DNA of 64,000 bases from positions 1 through 64,000 of the forward strand of contig JASWJB010000005.1 in assembly GCA_032433595.1 (NCBI GenBank), read 5' to 3'. The notes under the pieces were generated by a model. The model worked only from the letters and a program-made list of their open reading frames with translations. It was not told the origin of the DNA and searched no databases. This document shows, one piece after another, positions 44,001 to 56,147 of the stretch. The DNA comes from Conoideocrella luteorostrata. Lineage: Eukaryota; Ascomycota; Sordariomycetes; Hypocreales; Clavicipitaceae. The position numbers and the translations under genes were made by a program. The stretch's first letter is position 1. Every line of letters begins with the position of its first letter.

Positions 44001-45699
44001 GCAGCTGCTGGGGTCCAGATGCACCGCCCTGAACGGGGAAATTGCCGTCACCAACGCCGCTGACGGTCAACAAGGGCTTCTCGTCATCATCATCATTCTC
44101 CACATGGTCCCCAACTTTTCCTCCCCCGCACTCTGCCGAAAAGTGTGGGACGACAGCAAAATAAGTGACAAGCACCAGCCGTCCCGGGGATTAGCTTATA
44201 GTCCTTTCGGGCCGTTTGACGCGACAATATCAGCAGTTCAGGCAATTTTTCTATCCAAGTCAACTCGGGGAGTCTCGGTCTGCTTTCGATCTGCAATATA
44301 CTAGTACTGAAGATCTGCAGCTCCGTTTTCCTCAGCTCAGACTTCTTTAGTGGGCTATCCGACATTTAGCCATGGCATCAGCAGGCGTAGGCCTGGGATA
44401 TGTGCCAAGTGCTCCGCAACTCCCCACGATTTCTCCGGCATTTCGCTCCGCGCAGCCGACAGTTTACTTTGTACGTGCATCAATATCAGGCAATGTACTC
44501 CATAACTACGTCCTGGCCAAGACGTGCTCTCGGCGAAATACAAACCAAATCGTAACGGCGCTCGTGTTTCTGCAGCACCTCGTGGAAACTAAGGGGCCAT
44601 CAATAGCCGAAGAACATCCAGAGCACGACGATCGCAACCTCTTGGACACTACGTGCTGGCACGCTATGAACTTTTCATACTCATTCTTCACGACGATGAC
44701 ACCCTGGAAGAATCGCCATGATTCATTCGAAAGCGCTCGGCCAATTTTCTCATGTCGCTTAAATTAATGTGCGAGATGAAAGGTCATTTGACTATAGCAT
44801 TGCGTGATTTTCTTAACTTAATTTGAGAATGCCCTCTATGAAATGTCCTGGGAGCAAGATTGGTCCGACTCGCTGTTCTGTTGTTTTCCCAGCACAATTC
44901 CTACCCTATAGACAAACTTTCCAGCATCAGGCCTTGCCTTCTCCAAAAGAGGTTAAAGTTTGATCAAAGACAGTTTAAGGCGCATGTGACTGAAGGACGG
45001 TGCGTCTCATGCAACCTGCATAAACACCTGCACAGACGCGTTGCGAACGGTTATTATCGGACATAAGCTGTGAACGTGCAGTCTGATGATAGACCAAGCA
45101 GCCTCATGCTCTGCAATCAATAACCCATCTCATCTCGTAGATTCCGGAGAGATACCTCAAATGTATCTGCGGGGGTGGTCGGTCAATCGAAACGTAAGAT
45201 TCAATGGCACTTAACCTGGCACTTATTTTATACTATAATAGAAGTCCCAGCAACGTGAATTTTAAACCAATCGTTACATTACTTTATTGCATCTTTTGTA
45301 CGGAGTACCTGGTCGCTAGAAGTCCCTGGGGAAAAAGGGGCAAAAGTGGGCTCTACGATAGGTTGGAGGTCCTCCGTCTGCGTTTGTGTATGGAAGGATT
45401 CTATCCGCCAACTACGAACACAAATTAAGCCCAAGCTTAAGCCATCGTGTGCTTGTTCGAACCATTCAAATGTAGCGATTTTATTCTCGTTTGTTTTAAA
45501 AATTATAAAACCAAATTGATTCATGCACTTCCATACACTGCCACCCTTGCAATATTCAACATTACAAATATATATTCGCGATACTCCGTTACTGTCGCCT
45601 CTTTCTGAGATATCCTATAGCCTGTAAAACTCGCATTTTCTCTCCTCCGATAGCCCCATACACTAATGTAGCACCTCCTCCTCGCCACTACATGCCGGC
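41030..45699. other. Intergenic, no supported gene
   Basis: Upstream region of the beta-glucosidase (left) and 3' flank of the sterol reductase (right). TACTCCGTA is at 42316-42324 and TACGGAGTA at 45299-45307. One ATG-initiated 131-codon frame (44372-44767, plus) in a fair start context has no recognisable feature and is left uncalled. Confidence 0.5.
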
Positions 45700-47343
45700 T
45701 TAGTACAAGCCGGGAATAATTCTGTATCGAACAGTTTGCTTGTACTTTTCCCAGTCCTCGCCATACTTGCGGTGGCACTTTTCGTCGTCGCGGCGGTCAC
45801 GGTGGATTAACAGGACTGCAAAGTACACAATGTAGAAGTAGGTGATTGGCATGGCCCAGCCGCGAGCGTTGCCTTGAATGACCTCTCGGCCATCCTTCAT
45901 AATGAAAGCTCCCTCACCTGCGGCACCGGCACCAGCGGCTAAGATTTGGTAGCCAGCAAGACCGGTAGGGAGGCTGTAAGGCCAAGACTGGATCCAGTCA
46001 CCGAAGTAGTTTATGTGACGAGCGATGCCCCACCAACCAGAGATGAGGAGCTTGCTGCCGGTTTTGGTCTCGATGTACTTGAGGTGCGCGACATCGGGAT
46101 GCTTGGGGTCGGTACGGAAAGCATTCTTCTGGCTATTGGCCGATCGGAAGATGTAAAAGCCGAGCATGATGAGAGAAACAGTGCCAGCTAGTCCAACAGG
46201 ACCAAGGGACTGGGGATGGACGGAAAGATAGCGAGCCTGCATGGAGTAAACGAAGGGAACCCAGACGAGATCTCCAAATGCGAGCATTAAGCCAAAGCCG
46301 TCGGTGGTAATATCCATCGTAGTTAGGATAGCGGGCTCAAACCACCATGAGTCAACGACGTAAAGAGCCTGCACAACAGTGATACAGATGATGCTGTCTG
46401 TGACAAAACCAAAGTTTCGGTACTGTTGAGCGCACCACGAGCAGTTGAGGATGATCCAGCCCATCATGCCTGGTCGCAGCTCACACCACTCTTTGATATC
46501 GATTTCGCCAATGAGTGGAATGGTAACGCGAGGATTAAGCTCACGACCAATGAACCAGTCGTACAGCAAGTTTCCAGAGTGTCCGCCAGCGGCAAGCTCT
46601 CGAAGCCCCTTGTTGCCCGACTTCACGCTGAAGCTTCGGATGTACACAAAGGTAGCGATTCCGTATGAGATTCCGATGTTGGCCGCGATAATCTGGGGGT
46701 AATTTTCGCTGATGAAAGTCCAAACTGGGAACTCTGCGCCTTGGGCCACTGTACCGGCGGCAAGAGCAGCCAACGTAGCTGTGCTGGAGTAGAGTGCTGT
46801 TCGATTATTAGTATTTTTTATTATTATTGAAACCATGTCCATCATGGACAACCATCTACGTACTGTTGAGCCTGTACTTGAGACGTCCACCGGAGCTTAA
46901 GACGGTGCCCTCAACCTCGATTGCGGGCAGAACACGGTAGAGGATCAAGCTGAGGAGATAGTAGGCGAGAACGGCACCGGTGGCCTTCCAGCTAGCAAGA
47001 CCCAAGATTCCATCACGCGGCCAGCCGACTTCGAGCTTGAGCTGGTCGAGGGACAAAGATCGTGGGCTTAAAAGGGATGGAGCAGGGCACCCTGAGATGT
47101 CGTTGCAAGCGAAAGTGAAGACGTATACGAGGAGAGGTAGGCCGAATGAAATGCCAAAGGCGCCGGGGCTGGTGCAAACGTTAGCAAAAAGCTCTGACGA
47201 AAGCTTCGTCTAGAGAACGTCCCAAACACAGAACATGACGAAAGACAGCTTAGGGACACCCACGGGCCAAAAAATTCGTAGCCATGCCCGGCTGGAGCAG
47301 CCGCCTTGGCAAGTGATTTCGATTTGGCGGGCATGTTGGGCAT
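45700..47343 (-). CDS. erg24: Delta(14)-sterol reductase (ERG24)
   Basis: Three exons, 47343-47264, 47168-46864 and 46796-45700, give 493 residues, the normal ERG24 length. The donor of intron 1 (GTGGGT) was set so that the family motif YEFFGPPGAFGISFGLP is rebuilt across the junction; intron 2 runs from GTACGT to GAACAG. Landmarks: FTFACNDISGCPAPSLL, LLYDWFIGRELNPRV, WIILNCSWCAQQY, GWWGIARHINYFGDW, and the C-terminal HRDRRDDEKCHRKYGEDWEKY. Multiple membrane helices place it in the ER. It reduces the C14-15 double bond after Erg11 in ergosterol synthesis, and is the target of morpholines. Two candidate ATGs (47343 and 47334) differ by three residues. Confidence 0.95.
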
Positions 47344-48199
47344 CGAAGGTGACGGATCAGTCTCACGCGCGACAAGTACACAGGTGAACGAAGGAAAGCT
47401 TCAAATCCGAGTTGGCCAACAACGCTCGAATGTTTGAGGTTCCCAGTCGTTTATTATAGTTGATTCGCGCGCGACTCGAGCACGTCACTCCTATAAGACG
47501 AGGGCGACGGAGGAAGTTATGAGAGACGCGGGTCCTCCTGACTCCGATGGGGTCACTAGTTACCCAGAATTTTATGTCGGCTTGCTAAAGATCCGGATCG
47601 TCTCATGAACGTCATTAGAGAGGCTTAGTATGGCTTGAAGAGGCATAGCGTTCCCGGTCCGGACGAGAGAGATGTGCGGATGAATTGTTTTGCCGCACCG
47701 GGCAGTCCCTTGTCGAAAAGCCCGATCGAATTGGAGAGGAAGCCACAGTGGACACAGATCATGGATCAATTACTGGTTTCTAGGGAGTCTAGCGCTGAGA
47801 AATCCAGCATGTAGTGGCTGCTAATACGGACATTTGGTGCTTCTTCCCCTAGATCCACAGCATCGGAGCCTATATGTGTGCCACCAACAGCCCGTGATCA
47901 CAGCATTCGTATGCGAAACGTGGTCAGTTGTCGCAAGCTTGCGGAGTACTTGCTGGGAACTTCCGAGCTGAGACTCCTACGAAGGCATCGCTTAAAGCAT
48001 TTGCCGCCTGAACTTGTAACTCGCGCCGTCAATTTTGCGTCCATTGAACCTCTCCAACCACCTGTTTGTCGCTGGTACAAAGTTCATGATAGAATACGAC
48101 ATCTAGCCGCCAGACCCCTTGCCGCTGCGCTTTGAGCGCCGATCCGACGTCCACGCAGAGTGCCTCCCCACCGAGCCCGAAACCTATAACTCTGTCACG
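47344..48199. promoter_or_regulatory. Divergent promoter region, ERG24 and MRH receptor genes
   Basis: An 856-bp gap separates two outward start codons. No gene was found; no clear sterol-response or TATA element was identified by eye. Confidence 0.5.
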
Positions 48200-49356
48200 A
48201 TGCGATACAGTCTGTTCAGCGCGGGAGTAGTCGCTGCTTCGCTTGTCGGTGCGAAAGAAACGTCTACAACTACACATGTGCCAGCATGTACCGCAACGGC
48301 GTCATCGGGCACCGGAGGCTTCTACGACCTGCGACCCATCATGGCGCATCCTGCCGAGAAAGACAAACAGCACAAGACTGGCGTAACTAAAGACTATCAC
48401 TCGAGGGGATACGACTATGGCAAGAACTTTACCCTCAACGTTTGCGGATCGGTCGTGGATCCTGTAACGGACGTGAAGGGCGTCGACAAGAGCGCATGGG
48501 GCAACGTCAGCGCCTACTACATGTCGCATGGAAGCGTTTATTCTATAGGGTTAGTCTGGCTTCTTACGTCGGCCCCTTCGACCTAGTACTGACTCTATTT
48601 TGCAGCTCAAGCTCGATGAATTTGGTCAGTCGAGGCCACATGCTGGTCTTGCAGTATACCGGCGGATCTCCGTGCGGAAACACGAAGTCGAGCAAAAGCA
48701 GCCGGAGTCTCTCGTCAAGTTCGGCTACATATAATCACGGAGGTAAAATGTCGACTTTGACGGGCCAGCCTCACGTAATCGAGTCTCTTCAAAAGGAAGG
48801 TGATGATAAGGACAATACGAAACGCAAGTCAACAACGATTTCCTTCATATGCGATCGAGACCCCGGTAGTCCTCGGGCTGCCTTTTCATTTGTCAGTGTA
48901 TCTCCAGACGAATGTTCGTACTTTTTCGAAGCTCGCTCTGTCCATGCGTGCGTGGGGGCCGAGCCTCACAAGCCTGGCAGTGTCGGGCCCGGAAGTGTAT
49001 TCGGCATCATTCTTGTGGTTGCGTTCCTTGTATACGTTCTTGGTGGCGTATTTTACAACCGCACTGTTACCAATGCTCGTGGGTGGCGACAGTTGCCAAA
49101 TTATAGCCTCTGGGCTGGCATCTGGAATTTTATAAGCGTATGTGTTTCCAAGGAGATGCCCTGTCTGACGAGTTTATGAACTTGGGAATGTTTGGCTGAC
49201 AGTTTACAGGACATGGCTATCATACTATTTTCTTCATGCGCAAGGTGTCTGCCTGGTCGACGGGGCTACAGTCATCTCAACACGAGCCCGAGACGCAGAA
49301 ACTCTGACGCTGAGAATCGTTTGATTGACCAGCTTGACGAGGAATGGGACGATTAG
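48200..49356 (+). CDS. MRH/Atg27-type membrane sorting receptor
   Basis: Three exons, 48200-48549, 48606-49137 and 49210-49356, give 342 residues. Introns of 56 and 72 nt end TTGCAG and TTACAG. A signal peptide (MRYSLFSAGVVAASLVGA) precedes a luminal domain with MRH landmarks: CGSVVDP, LVLQYTGGSPCG, STTISFICDRDPGSP and YFFEARSVHAC. One membrane helix follows (about 248-267, VFGIILVVAFLVYVLGGVFY), then the membrane-proximal GWRQLPNYSLWAGI and a cytosolic tail ending in an acidic ENRLIDQLDEEWDD. This is the layout of cation-dependent mannose-6-phosphate receptor-like and Atg27 proteins that cycle between Golgi, endosome and vacuole. Whether it serves autophagy (Atg27) or hydrolase sorting (Mrl1) cannot be decided here. 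Confidence 0.85.
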
Positions 49357-52081
49357 ACTAGCGAACGAAAAAGAGCTGCAGTCTGCCACTCTCGTATATA
49401 TATATATTTTGCTGTGGCTCAAGCGTCGAGCTCGGATGTCGATTTGCCTGCTCTTCTTTCTTGTGTATATTTTTAGTGACAGAGCATTAGCGGCGTTATG
49501 GAATAAGAAGACATGATATTTGTTCTAATCTCATGTGTTTTGCACTCAATTGGACGTAGAAGGCGGCCGCAGCGGGTAGGACTGGACAACTCCTTATATG
49601 TGACAATCTTTTCGGCAACGTTCCCGACTAAACTTTGGAAGAGAACTCGCTAATTTAATTGAATGCTGTGGCTCGTCTCTAAAGAGAAAACAAGGACTTG
49701 TGCCATCTTCTCTGTCCTGCTTGCGCAGCGAGGCCACCATACATATAAGCGTAGGGACTGTACTGGAACCAGGGCTTGCCACAAAAACACGGTTGGGAAG
49801 ACCAGCTCGAGACCTGATAGGTAGGTCGCCCTCGCCAAACGCGACCTTTTCCCACCCCAAGATTTCATCCACCCTTAATCGGCGGCGGCTTGAACGGTGA
49901 ACGGCCTTTGTATTTCGCAGTGCAGACAGACCCAGCAATTCGAGTCGCAGGGGGGTCCTGCAGACCGGTAGATCGGCCATTGCCGAGAGCTGAGACCTCA
50001 TCCTGGCATGGAAGCAGGTGGTGTTTGCGCCACGTGCGTGCGGCATGACCAGTTCCTATGAACGATAGAACTCGGTGACGGAGAGCTCTTACTAATCGAA
50101 TATACTTCGCGTGCTGCGCCCGATCGTATGTGGATATAGATGTAGATGCCATAGTCTGTCTCGAGTGCCTGCTGGAAGTGATTAGCCCGTCTGCATAACC
50201 TCGAGACACCCGATATAGGTCGAAGCAAAAGCAAATGCTGGATACTTTCTTACGCCCATTTCTGTTTGTTCCAGGACCTTGAGCCATCAGTCCCCATCGT
50301 CAGCATCGGGCTCTCTCCGTCCAACGATCTCATTCCCTGGCCAAAGCTCGCCTGGCCTGCATCTCGTTAGCCTCTTCTGCAAGACATGCAGACGCAGAAA
50401 GAATTTTGCCATTCATTTCGTACAGGCCTGAGTGTCATGTTGTCCTGACGGAACGGAACGGCCGGTCTGTAGTCTCATTTGGTTGGCTGTTTCGAGAAGC
50501 CGCAAATGCTGTGCAACCTGCCAGGCCGGACTTTTACTGGACGTTGAAGGTTCCAGAATGTTTTGCGGACGCACCTCGGGGCTTGTTTCTTCCCCCCTCT
50601 TGTAAACACGTAAATTTGCTGCCTGTTTTGAACTCGCGGGAGGTGCTTGGGCAGACGTAGTAGGGCGAGCAGATTTTGAAGAATTGTCATGGGAGTGGAG
50701 GCCGTGTTCGCTGGCACGTATGGTAGCATGATCTCGTCATGAGCATCAACACTCTTGTGTCAAAGTGCTTACAAGTTGCTACGGTGGGATTCTGCTCTAA
50801 ACTTTGATGCTTAACCTTGAATTGGTTGTTTAACTGACCGTACCCTGACTGTTTACGAATGTCCTGCACGTTGAGCTACAGTGGAGAAGTGGCCGAAGCG
50901 CCATTGCAGCCTCATCATAGTACAAGCCAGTTTGCTGTCTCGGGTATGGATCATGTTAACACGGCTGATTGCAAGGGGGCAACGTGGTATCCAGCTTACT
51001 GTTCGCAAGTACTTTGCACTAAAGTACCAAGGTAGTACTTCCGCAGGACTAATAGCATGACCAGGCACGTCTCCTTGTCATCCTGCTCTCTTAGTGATTC
51101 AATCATCTGGAACTTCCCAGTCAAGTCGCGTCACTGGGTCAGGGGGCTTCAGAGCTTTGTCTACGGTCAACAGACCCTTGCACGTCAACCGGTCTGTCTA
51201 TCGACACCACCCCCTCTCTTCCAGCAGGGGACGCTGTACTCTGCTCTTTATCAGTTTAGACAAAAAGCAAAGGATATGCATTCTATCCGGGGCATTCTCT
51301 TAGTTATAAAAGACGGCAGCAGCGGTCCCATGTTCGGAATCGCCTACCAAAGCCAAGCCCATGGACGCTGCCGAGCGGATACTAAGCGTACTATAACACG
51401 ATATAGAGAGCATTAACACGCGTAGAAACCGGACATGGACTAAGCTTCCTCCTATGTCACGCATATGCCAGCCACTTCTACATAACGGACCATAAATAAT
51501 ATGATATCAGATGAACGACGTGAGAGTCTCCGTGATTAACTGAGCACAGGTACCGCCTGCTCTCCTGGCCCCGAGAGCATGGTGGTGCCTCGTTCAACTC
51601 ACCTCTTACCCGTGCACCTGTTGTCCGGACACTGCCAGTCCCATTTCATTCTCCTTAATGGCCCGGCAGCTGTCTTCACCTGCCGACTGGCTCTAGCAGT
51701 GTTGCAAATTTCGCTCCCCTCAGCATCTATAAATTTCCTGTCTATTGATGCCCACTCTACTAACTTCCCAGCTGTGACTGTCTAAGCCATTGTTGACATT
51801 TATCTCCATTTCCTTCTGCATCTTCGGCCTCATCGCCCTGGCTTCACTCTTTCCCTAAATCTCTAGAAAGTCAAAGAAGCTAGATCTTGCCTGACTCTTG
51901 GTATGCTCACTTTGTTCTAGAAAGCCATTCGACAGCTGCTTATACCCAAGATCACCAAGTTTTGGCAAGACGCAAATTTCAGTTAGCATTCTATATGAAT
52001 TCAGGCAATCAACAGCATAACTAACTCAGAGCCAGGTGATCTTACCTTTTAACAAGTTCCTATTAGGATAAAGGACACCCA
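49357..52081. other. Intergenic, no supported gene
   Basis: Short overlapping frames only, most lacking an ATG. The right-hand part (about 51780-52080) is T/A-rich and probably holds the promoter of the Myb-like gene. Confidence 0.55.
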
Positions 52082-53110
52082 ATGGATCACCATCAGCGTC
52101 AATCCTCAGAAAATACCCTGGTAACTTCGCCAGAAGATGATTATCCTATCAGAAATGAACAAGAACAGCAAGTAACAGAAGTCAATTGTCCTATCACAAA
52201 CGAGCAGGAACAGCAAACGACAGAGGATTCTAGCAGCGAGGACCCAGCCGTATGTATTTCGCTTGCTTCTATAGAGGACATAGTATTAACCCTGTGTCTA
52301 AGATCAATCAAGACATCCTGTTTTCCGATATTCATTTTTCCACGGAGAGACACTCGTACACAAATTTCGAGGAGGTAATCATAGCATTTACCTCCACTCG
52401 AATCTCGATGGCAGAGGTGGAGCAAAGGAACAACTCAACGAGTTTTGAGTCTGCCTATCCTAATGCGAATAGCAGCTCCTCCAGAGATGTTACAAATACG
52501 GTGACCGTTGAAAGACCTGAGAACAGTGGCGCGGTGCCACAACCTACCTCTGAGTGTGGTAACTTGACCGATACAGGTACGTTGGAGAGTAAATGTACCG
52601 CAATGAGTTGAGATTTGACTTGTCTAGGTACTGAAATGTCTTTTCCCCAATCAGAAACCTCAATGGACTCCATGTTTAACTCAGAATCTGAGCCTCAACC
52701 TTTCGTCCCTCAAGAAGTTCAAAGCTTAGAAAACGAGATACTTAGACAGGGACGCCAAGCAGGTCTACCGTACAGCGCCGTTCGAGCATCCTACAACTTC
52801 AGCGTTGGAGAAAGTGCCCTGCGAGGACGCTGGCGTGCCATTCGCCTACCACCACACAGAAGGCTAAGAAGTCCAGAATGGCAAGCAGTTGATGTAAGTC
52901 TGACTGATAAATGCCAGATTTGGGAGGCAGCTTGGTTAACCACCGTACTAGGTTCAGTTACTGTGGCATGCCATACCTTTCTACACTCGGGTCAACGGTT
53001 CAGTATCTTGGGGGGGAGTTGCCGAGTATATTTTCCAACACGGGGGCACCTATCACTTTGGATCTGTCGACTGTGCGAGGAAGTGGCGCGAAATCATAGG
53101 TCATGTCTAG
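52082..53110 (+). CDS. Putative nuclear protein with Myb/SANT-like repeats
   Basis: Four exons, 52082-52249, 52303-52576, 52628-52893 and 52952-53110, give 288 residues. Phases close at all three introns (GTATGT...TAAG, GTACGT...CTAG, GTAAGT...CTAG). The N-terminal half is Gln/Glu/Ser-rich and probably disordered. The C-terminal half reads ENEILRQGRQAGLPYSAVRA then SVGESALRGRWRAIRLP, RSPEWQAVDVQLLWHAIPFY, VSWGGVAEYI and GGTYHFGSVDCARKWREIIG. The spaced Trp residues and 'W..V..YI...GG.Y.FG...C..KW' pattern match Myb-like tandem modules common in hypothetical proteins of filamentous fungi. DNA binding is inferred. The first intron is the least certain; an alternative start is Met at 52408. Confidence 0.6.
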
Positions 53111-53364
53111 TTGTGGGTCGATTGGTGGACTACATATCCGAGGAATAGAGACATTGTTGGTAATTTTTTTTGTTGTGTTTTAATGGAGGAAAAGTTTTGG
53201 GATGAGATATTTGCCTGCCTGCAATTTATACAAAATGCAGATGTAGCGGGTCGGTCTTGTTTTGCCAACATCATGCGCACATTGCTTTCGGCCCAACTAC
53301 ATCAGGAGGTAGTACTAAATAAATGCCTTGGCCGGCGGGACTAAGAAATGAAACTACTAATAGA

Positions 53365-54411
53365 CTACAACTTGGTCTCATCAGCTTCATCTCGTGATAA
53401 TCCAATTCGTCTCAATACATCCGTCAGCCCGCTTGGCTTCTTAGTTAATGCTTCCCACTCTGCTTCGTTCTTCACCAACGCCGTCCCTGCAAGCAGGGTT
53501 CCGTTCAGCGCGAGTTGACCTACCTCAGTCTCGTCATTGTATACGGGACCCCCCTCGGCGAACCTGGGGCAAATAATCAACGTGTGTTTCGTCATGGCCA
53601 TGTTGTAACTGATCCGCGCAGGGCCCTCTGCTGGCACGTCGTCTGTGGATTCGCCGTTGCCGTTATGTCTATCGACTGCCCGACAAGCCCGGTAATACAA
53701 GCGAAGGTAAGCACTGTGTAGCTCTGACGGCGCCATGCCCAGCTGAATGGGTTCCGAGAAGACCACGAACGGCGCCTCGTTGAGATCCGATCTATCTGCC
53801 AGCACGTCCCACGGCGCACCAGGCTCTAGCCCGTCTCTCATTCCATCAATGGGCAATAACTGGATATGCCTATGTGGCTGACTGGCCCCCGAGTGTTCGC
53901 CGCAGTTAAAGAAGGCAAACAATCCGCCGTTCTTGGTGTTAGAATTGGCCTGCTCGTATGCCTCGATACACGATAGCGTGGATTCCAGGTCTGACTCTTG
54001 TAGAACATGCGTCTGCTCCTTGAATTCTCTCGTGGCCAAAATGAAATGCTCCGGCACGACAGCGAACTTGTTGAGGACCAGGTAGTGAGACGGCGCGACA
54101 TCAGCTATGAACAGTGATGCCGGAGGATGAGCAAACGGATCAACAGTTTTCTTCTGGCGAGACGGATCCGGCGGCGGCCCTTTGGGTTTGTTGGCTAACG
54201 CCGGCGAGAACCGAAGCTGGAACTGCACAATACAACGTCATTACATAGGGCAAAAGGTTGGGAGCCGGTCGTAACGTACTGCTATGGACTGGACGGGAAT
54301 TAGAGCGACCTGCGACGCAAAATAATGCAGCTCTCCATCCGCATGGGCTTTGGCAAACACCGTCTTGACGAGCTCGGGTAAATTAGCTGGGGGCCTGATC
54401 GCTCGCGCCAT
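53365..54411 (-). CDS. apa2: Diadenosine tetraphosphate (Ap4A) phosphorylase / ATP adenylyltransferase
   Basis: Two exons, 54411-54280 and 54222-53365, give 329 residues. The 57-nt intron (GTACGT...GTGCAG) joins ...VQSIA to FQLRFSPALANKP, as in the family. The start codon sits in CGCCATGGC on the plus strand, giving MARAIRPP. Motifs: DPFAHP, HYLVLNKFAVVPEHFILATREF, and the HIT-like active site GASQPHRHIQLLPI, with His161 and His163. The C-terminal ATP adenylyltransferase segment reads YNMAMTKHTLIICPR and ALNGTLLAGTALVKN. It degrades Ap4A by phosphorolysis to ADP plus ATP and can run in reverse, acting in cytosol and nucleus. Nothing appears broken. Confidence 0.93.
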
Positions 54412-55094
54412 GGCTGTGGGGGATTTCTGTGACTTGGGATATATGAGCGTATGATGGTGTGAGACGACTTGTGGCGGATATTGGGTGATAGCGACATCCA
54501 CACCCCCTCCATGCGGGAGGTGACGGAGGAGCATGTGGGCTCCAAATAAAAAAGAACATGCACACCCGGCAACTTGGGTCAACAAACAGACGTCTTCAAT
54601 TGTGGCCACCACAACCATTGTACTTGACCGGCATTAGTGGGAATTGCATCAATCGATAGCTAATTTGGCCGTAATATGAGTCTCGTTGCAAGAAACTGCA
54701 CCTTTCTATCACATGCCATAGATTCAATCCAGCCATCCATTGCACTATTGACCGTGTTTTCTGCAACGCAACTGATGAAATCAGAACAGTTCTGATGGTC
54801 TAAAACCTACTCGCGACAAGCACGACATTAATATCTTCGGGAAGATTATACTTATAATTTGATGAGACGACAGTTAGCAAGAGGGACAAATCAGATTAAT
54901 TTCTGCTGTTAGACTAATTCTAGCGGGTAATCAGGCATGACTTTAGGCGGTCATCCGTTGGTCTCATCTTGTCTGATCAGGTGGTTGATGGTCTTGTCAC
55001 ATCTAACCTAGCTGTGTAGTCGACGATAACGCTATGCTTTCTACTATGTACATTCCCGTTTACGAGTTCGCGATCCACCTGTCCGTCATACCAT
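54412..55094. promoter_or_regulatory. Upstream region of the Ap4A phosphorylase gene
   Basis: A 683-bp gap with no gene. It holds the promoter of the minus-strand gene ending at 53365 and the 3' flank of the FIT2-like gene. Confidence 0.5.
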
Positions 55095-56147
55095 CTAAAT
55101 CCCGGGCAATCCAACTATGCCTCTCATGACAGGGAGAAACCGAGGAGCAACATAGACCACGTATATACCGGCCAAGGCCGTCAAGAGTCCAGTTAGCTAC
55201 TGATTGTCAGTGTTTTATCGCTGTCTTTGTCCCAAAGTTAAACATACCTTTTCGAACCAAGTATGGAAGTAAATGGCAGTCATCAACAGCATCCACAGGT
55301 TCAGTCCCGCAATAGCTGCCGCGGTCTGGCCACCAATACCCAACGAGTATTTCCCCTCCCCCTGGCCAGGACTAATTTCTGCCTCAACATTCGCGCTTTT
55401 AAGTGCGCCGTCGGGCATGACAATGCATCTCTCTTCTGACGATCTACTGCTCCATCTGCTCGCCGACCACCCAGCCTCTTGCATCAAGAAAGCGGTGCCC
55501 AGGACAAGCAAAAATACATGTCCTGAGATATCGTGCCCGCCACTCCACTTGCCACCGGCTGCCTTACACGCCACAGCAGTGAAGACGTCTCCAATATCAG
55601 GATTGCCCATTTGAACCTCCTGCTCGACCATGTTACATTTGCCTCCGGTCCATCGGAATCCGCGATCAATCAGGGGAGGGCCAAAGCACCACTGCGTGAA
55701 GATGAACCACCATCCCGTCACAGCCACCCAACGGAGCATGGCTCGAAGCCGTCTTGGTGTAATGTCGAGCCCACTCGCACCGCCGCTGGGATGTGTCAGG
55801 AGGAAGAAGTAAAAGCCAAGAGTCGTCCAACCCCAGCCACGCTTGACGAATAGCACGTTGAAGAGGTTGGATTTGCGGGCGAAGTAGCTGGGGGCCAATG
55901 TCGGATCCTGCGAGTGCGATTGCGAGATGGGGTCGTAGTGCGCGGAGCGTGTTTGGGGCGAAACTACGGAAAATATGGTGCCAAAGACGAGGAGCAGCGG
56001 GAAGATGGAGAGCACAGCTCTCTCCAGTGGTGTCGGGAGGAATGGCGAGTTTCGCGTTGACGACGAGTTTGCCGGTCGCGTGGTATCGGCAGCTGTATCG
56101 CTGGACTCCTTGGCGCCCAGATTGGCGCCGCGACGGGTCGTAACCAT
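55095..56147 (-). CDS. FIT2/Scs3-family ER protein (lipid droplet formation, acyl-CoA diphosphatase)
   Basis: Two exons, 56147-55248 and 55196-55095, give 333 residues. Membrane segments include LSIFPLLLVFGTIFS, TTLGFYFFLLTHP, VAVTGWWFIFTQ, HVFLLVLGTAFLM, LNLWMLLMTAIYF and LLTALAGIYVVYV. The two catalytic His motifs of the family are present: HDISGHVF (205-212) and YFHTWFEK (His295). FIT2 proteins cleave fatty acyl-CoA on the ER luminal side and support lipid droplet budding; yeast members are Scs3 and Yft2. The last intron (55247-55197, 51 nt) ends in a tandem acceptor CAGTAG. The distal AG gives LTGLLTALAGIYVVYVAPRF, continuing the final helix; the proximal AG would place TAG as the next codon. 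Confidence 0.9.

Noticed and set aside
44372..44767. 131-codon ATG-initiated frame with a fair start context
   Set aside because: No family features or signal/membrane pattern. It could be a small lineage-specific gene, but nothing beyond openness supports it.
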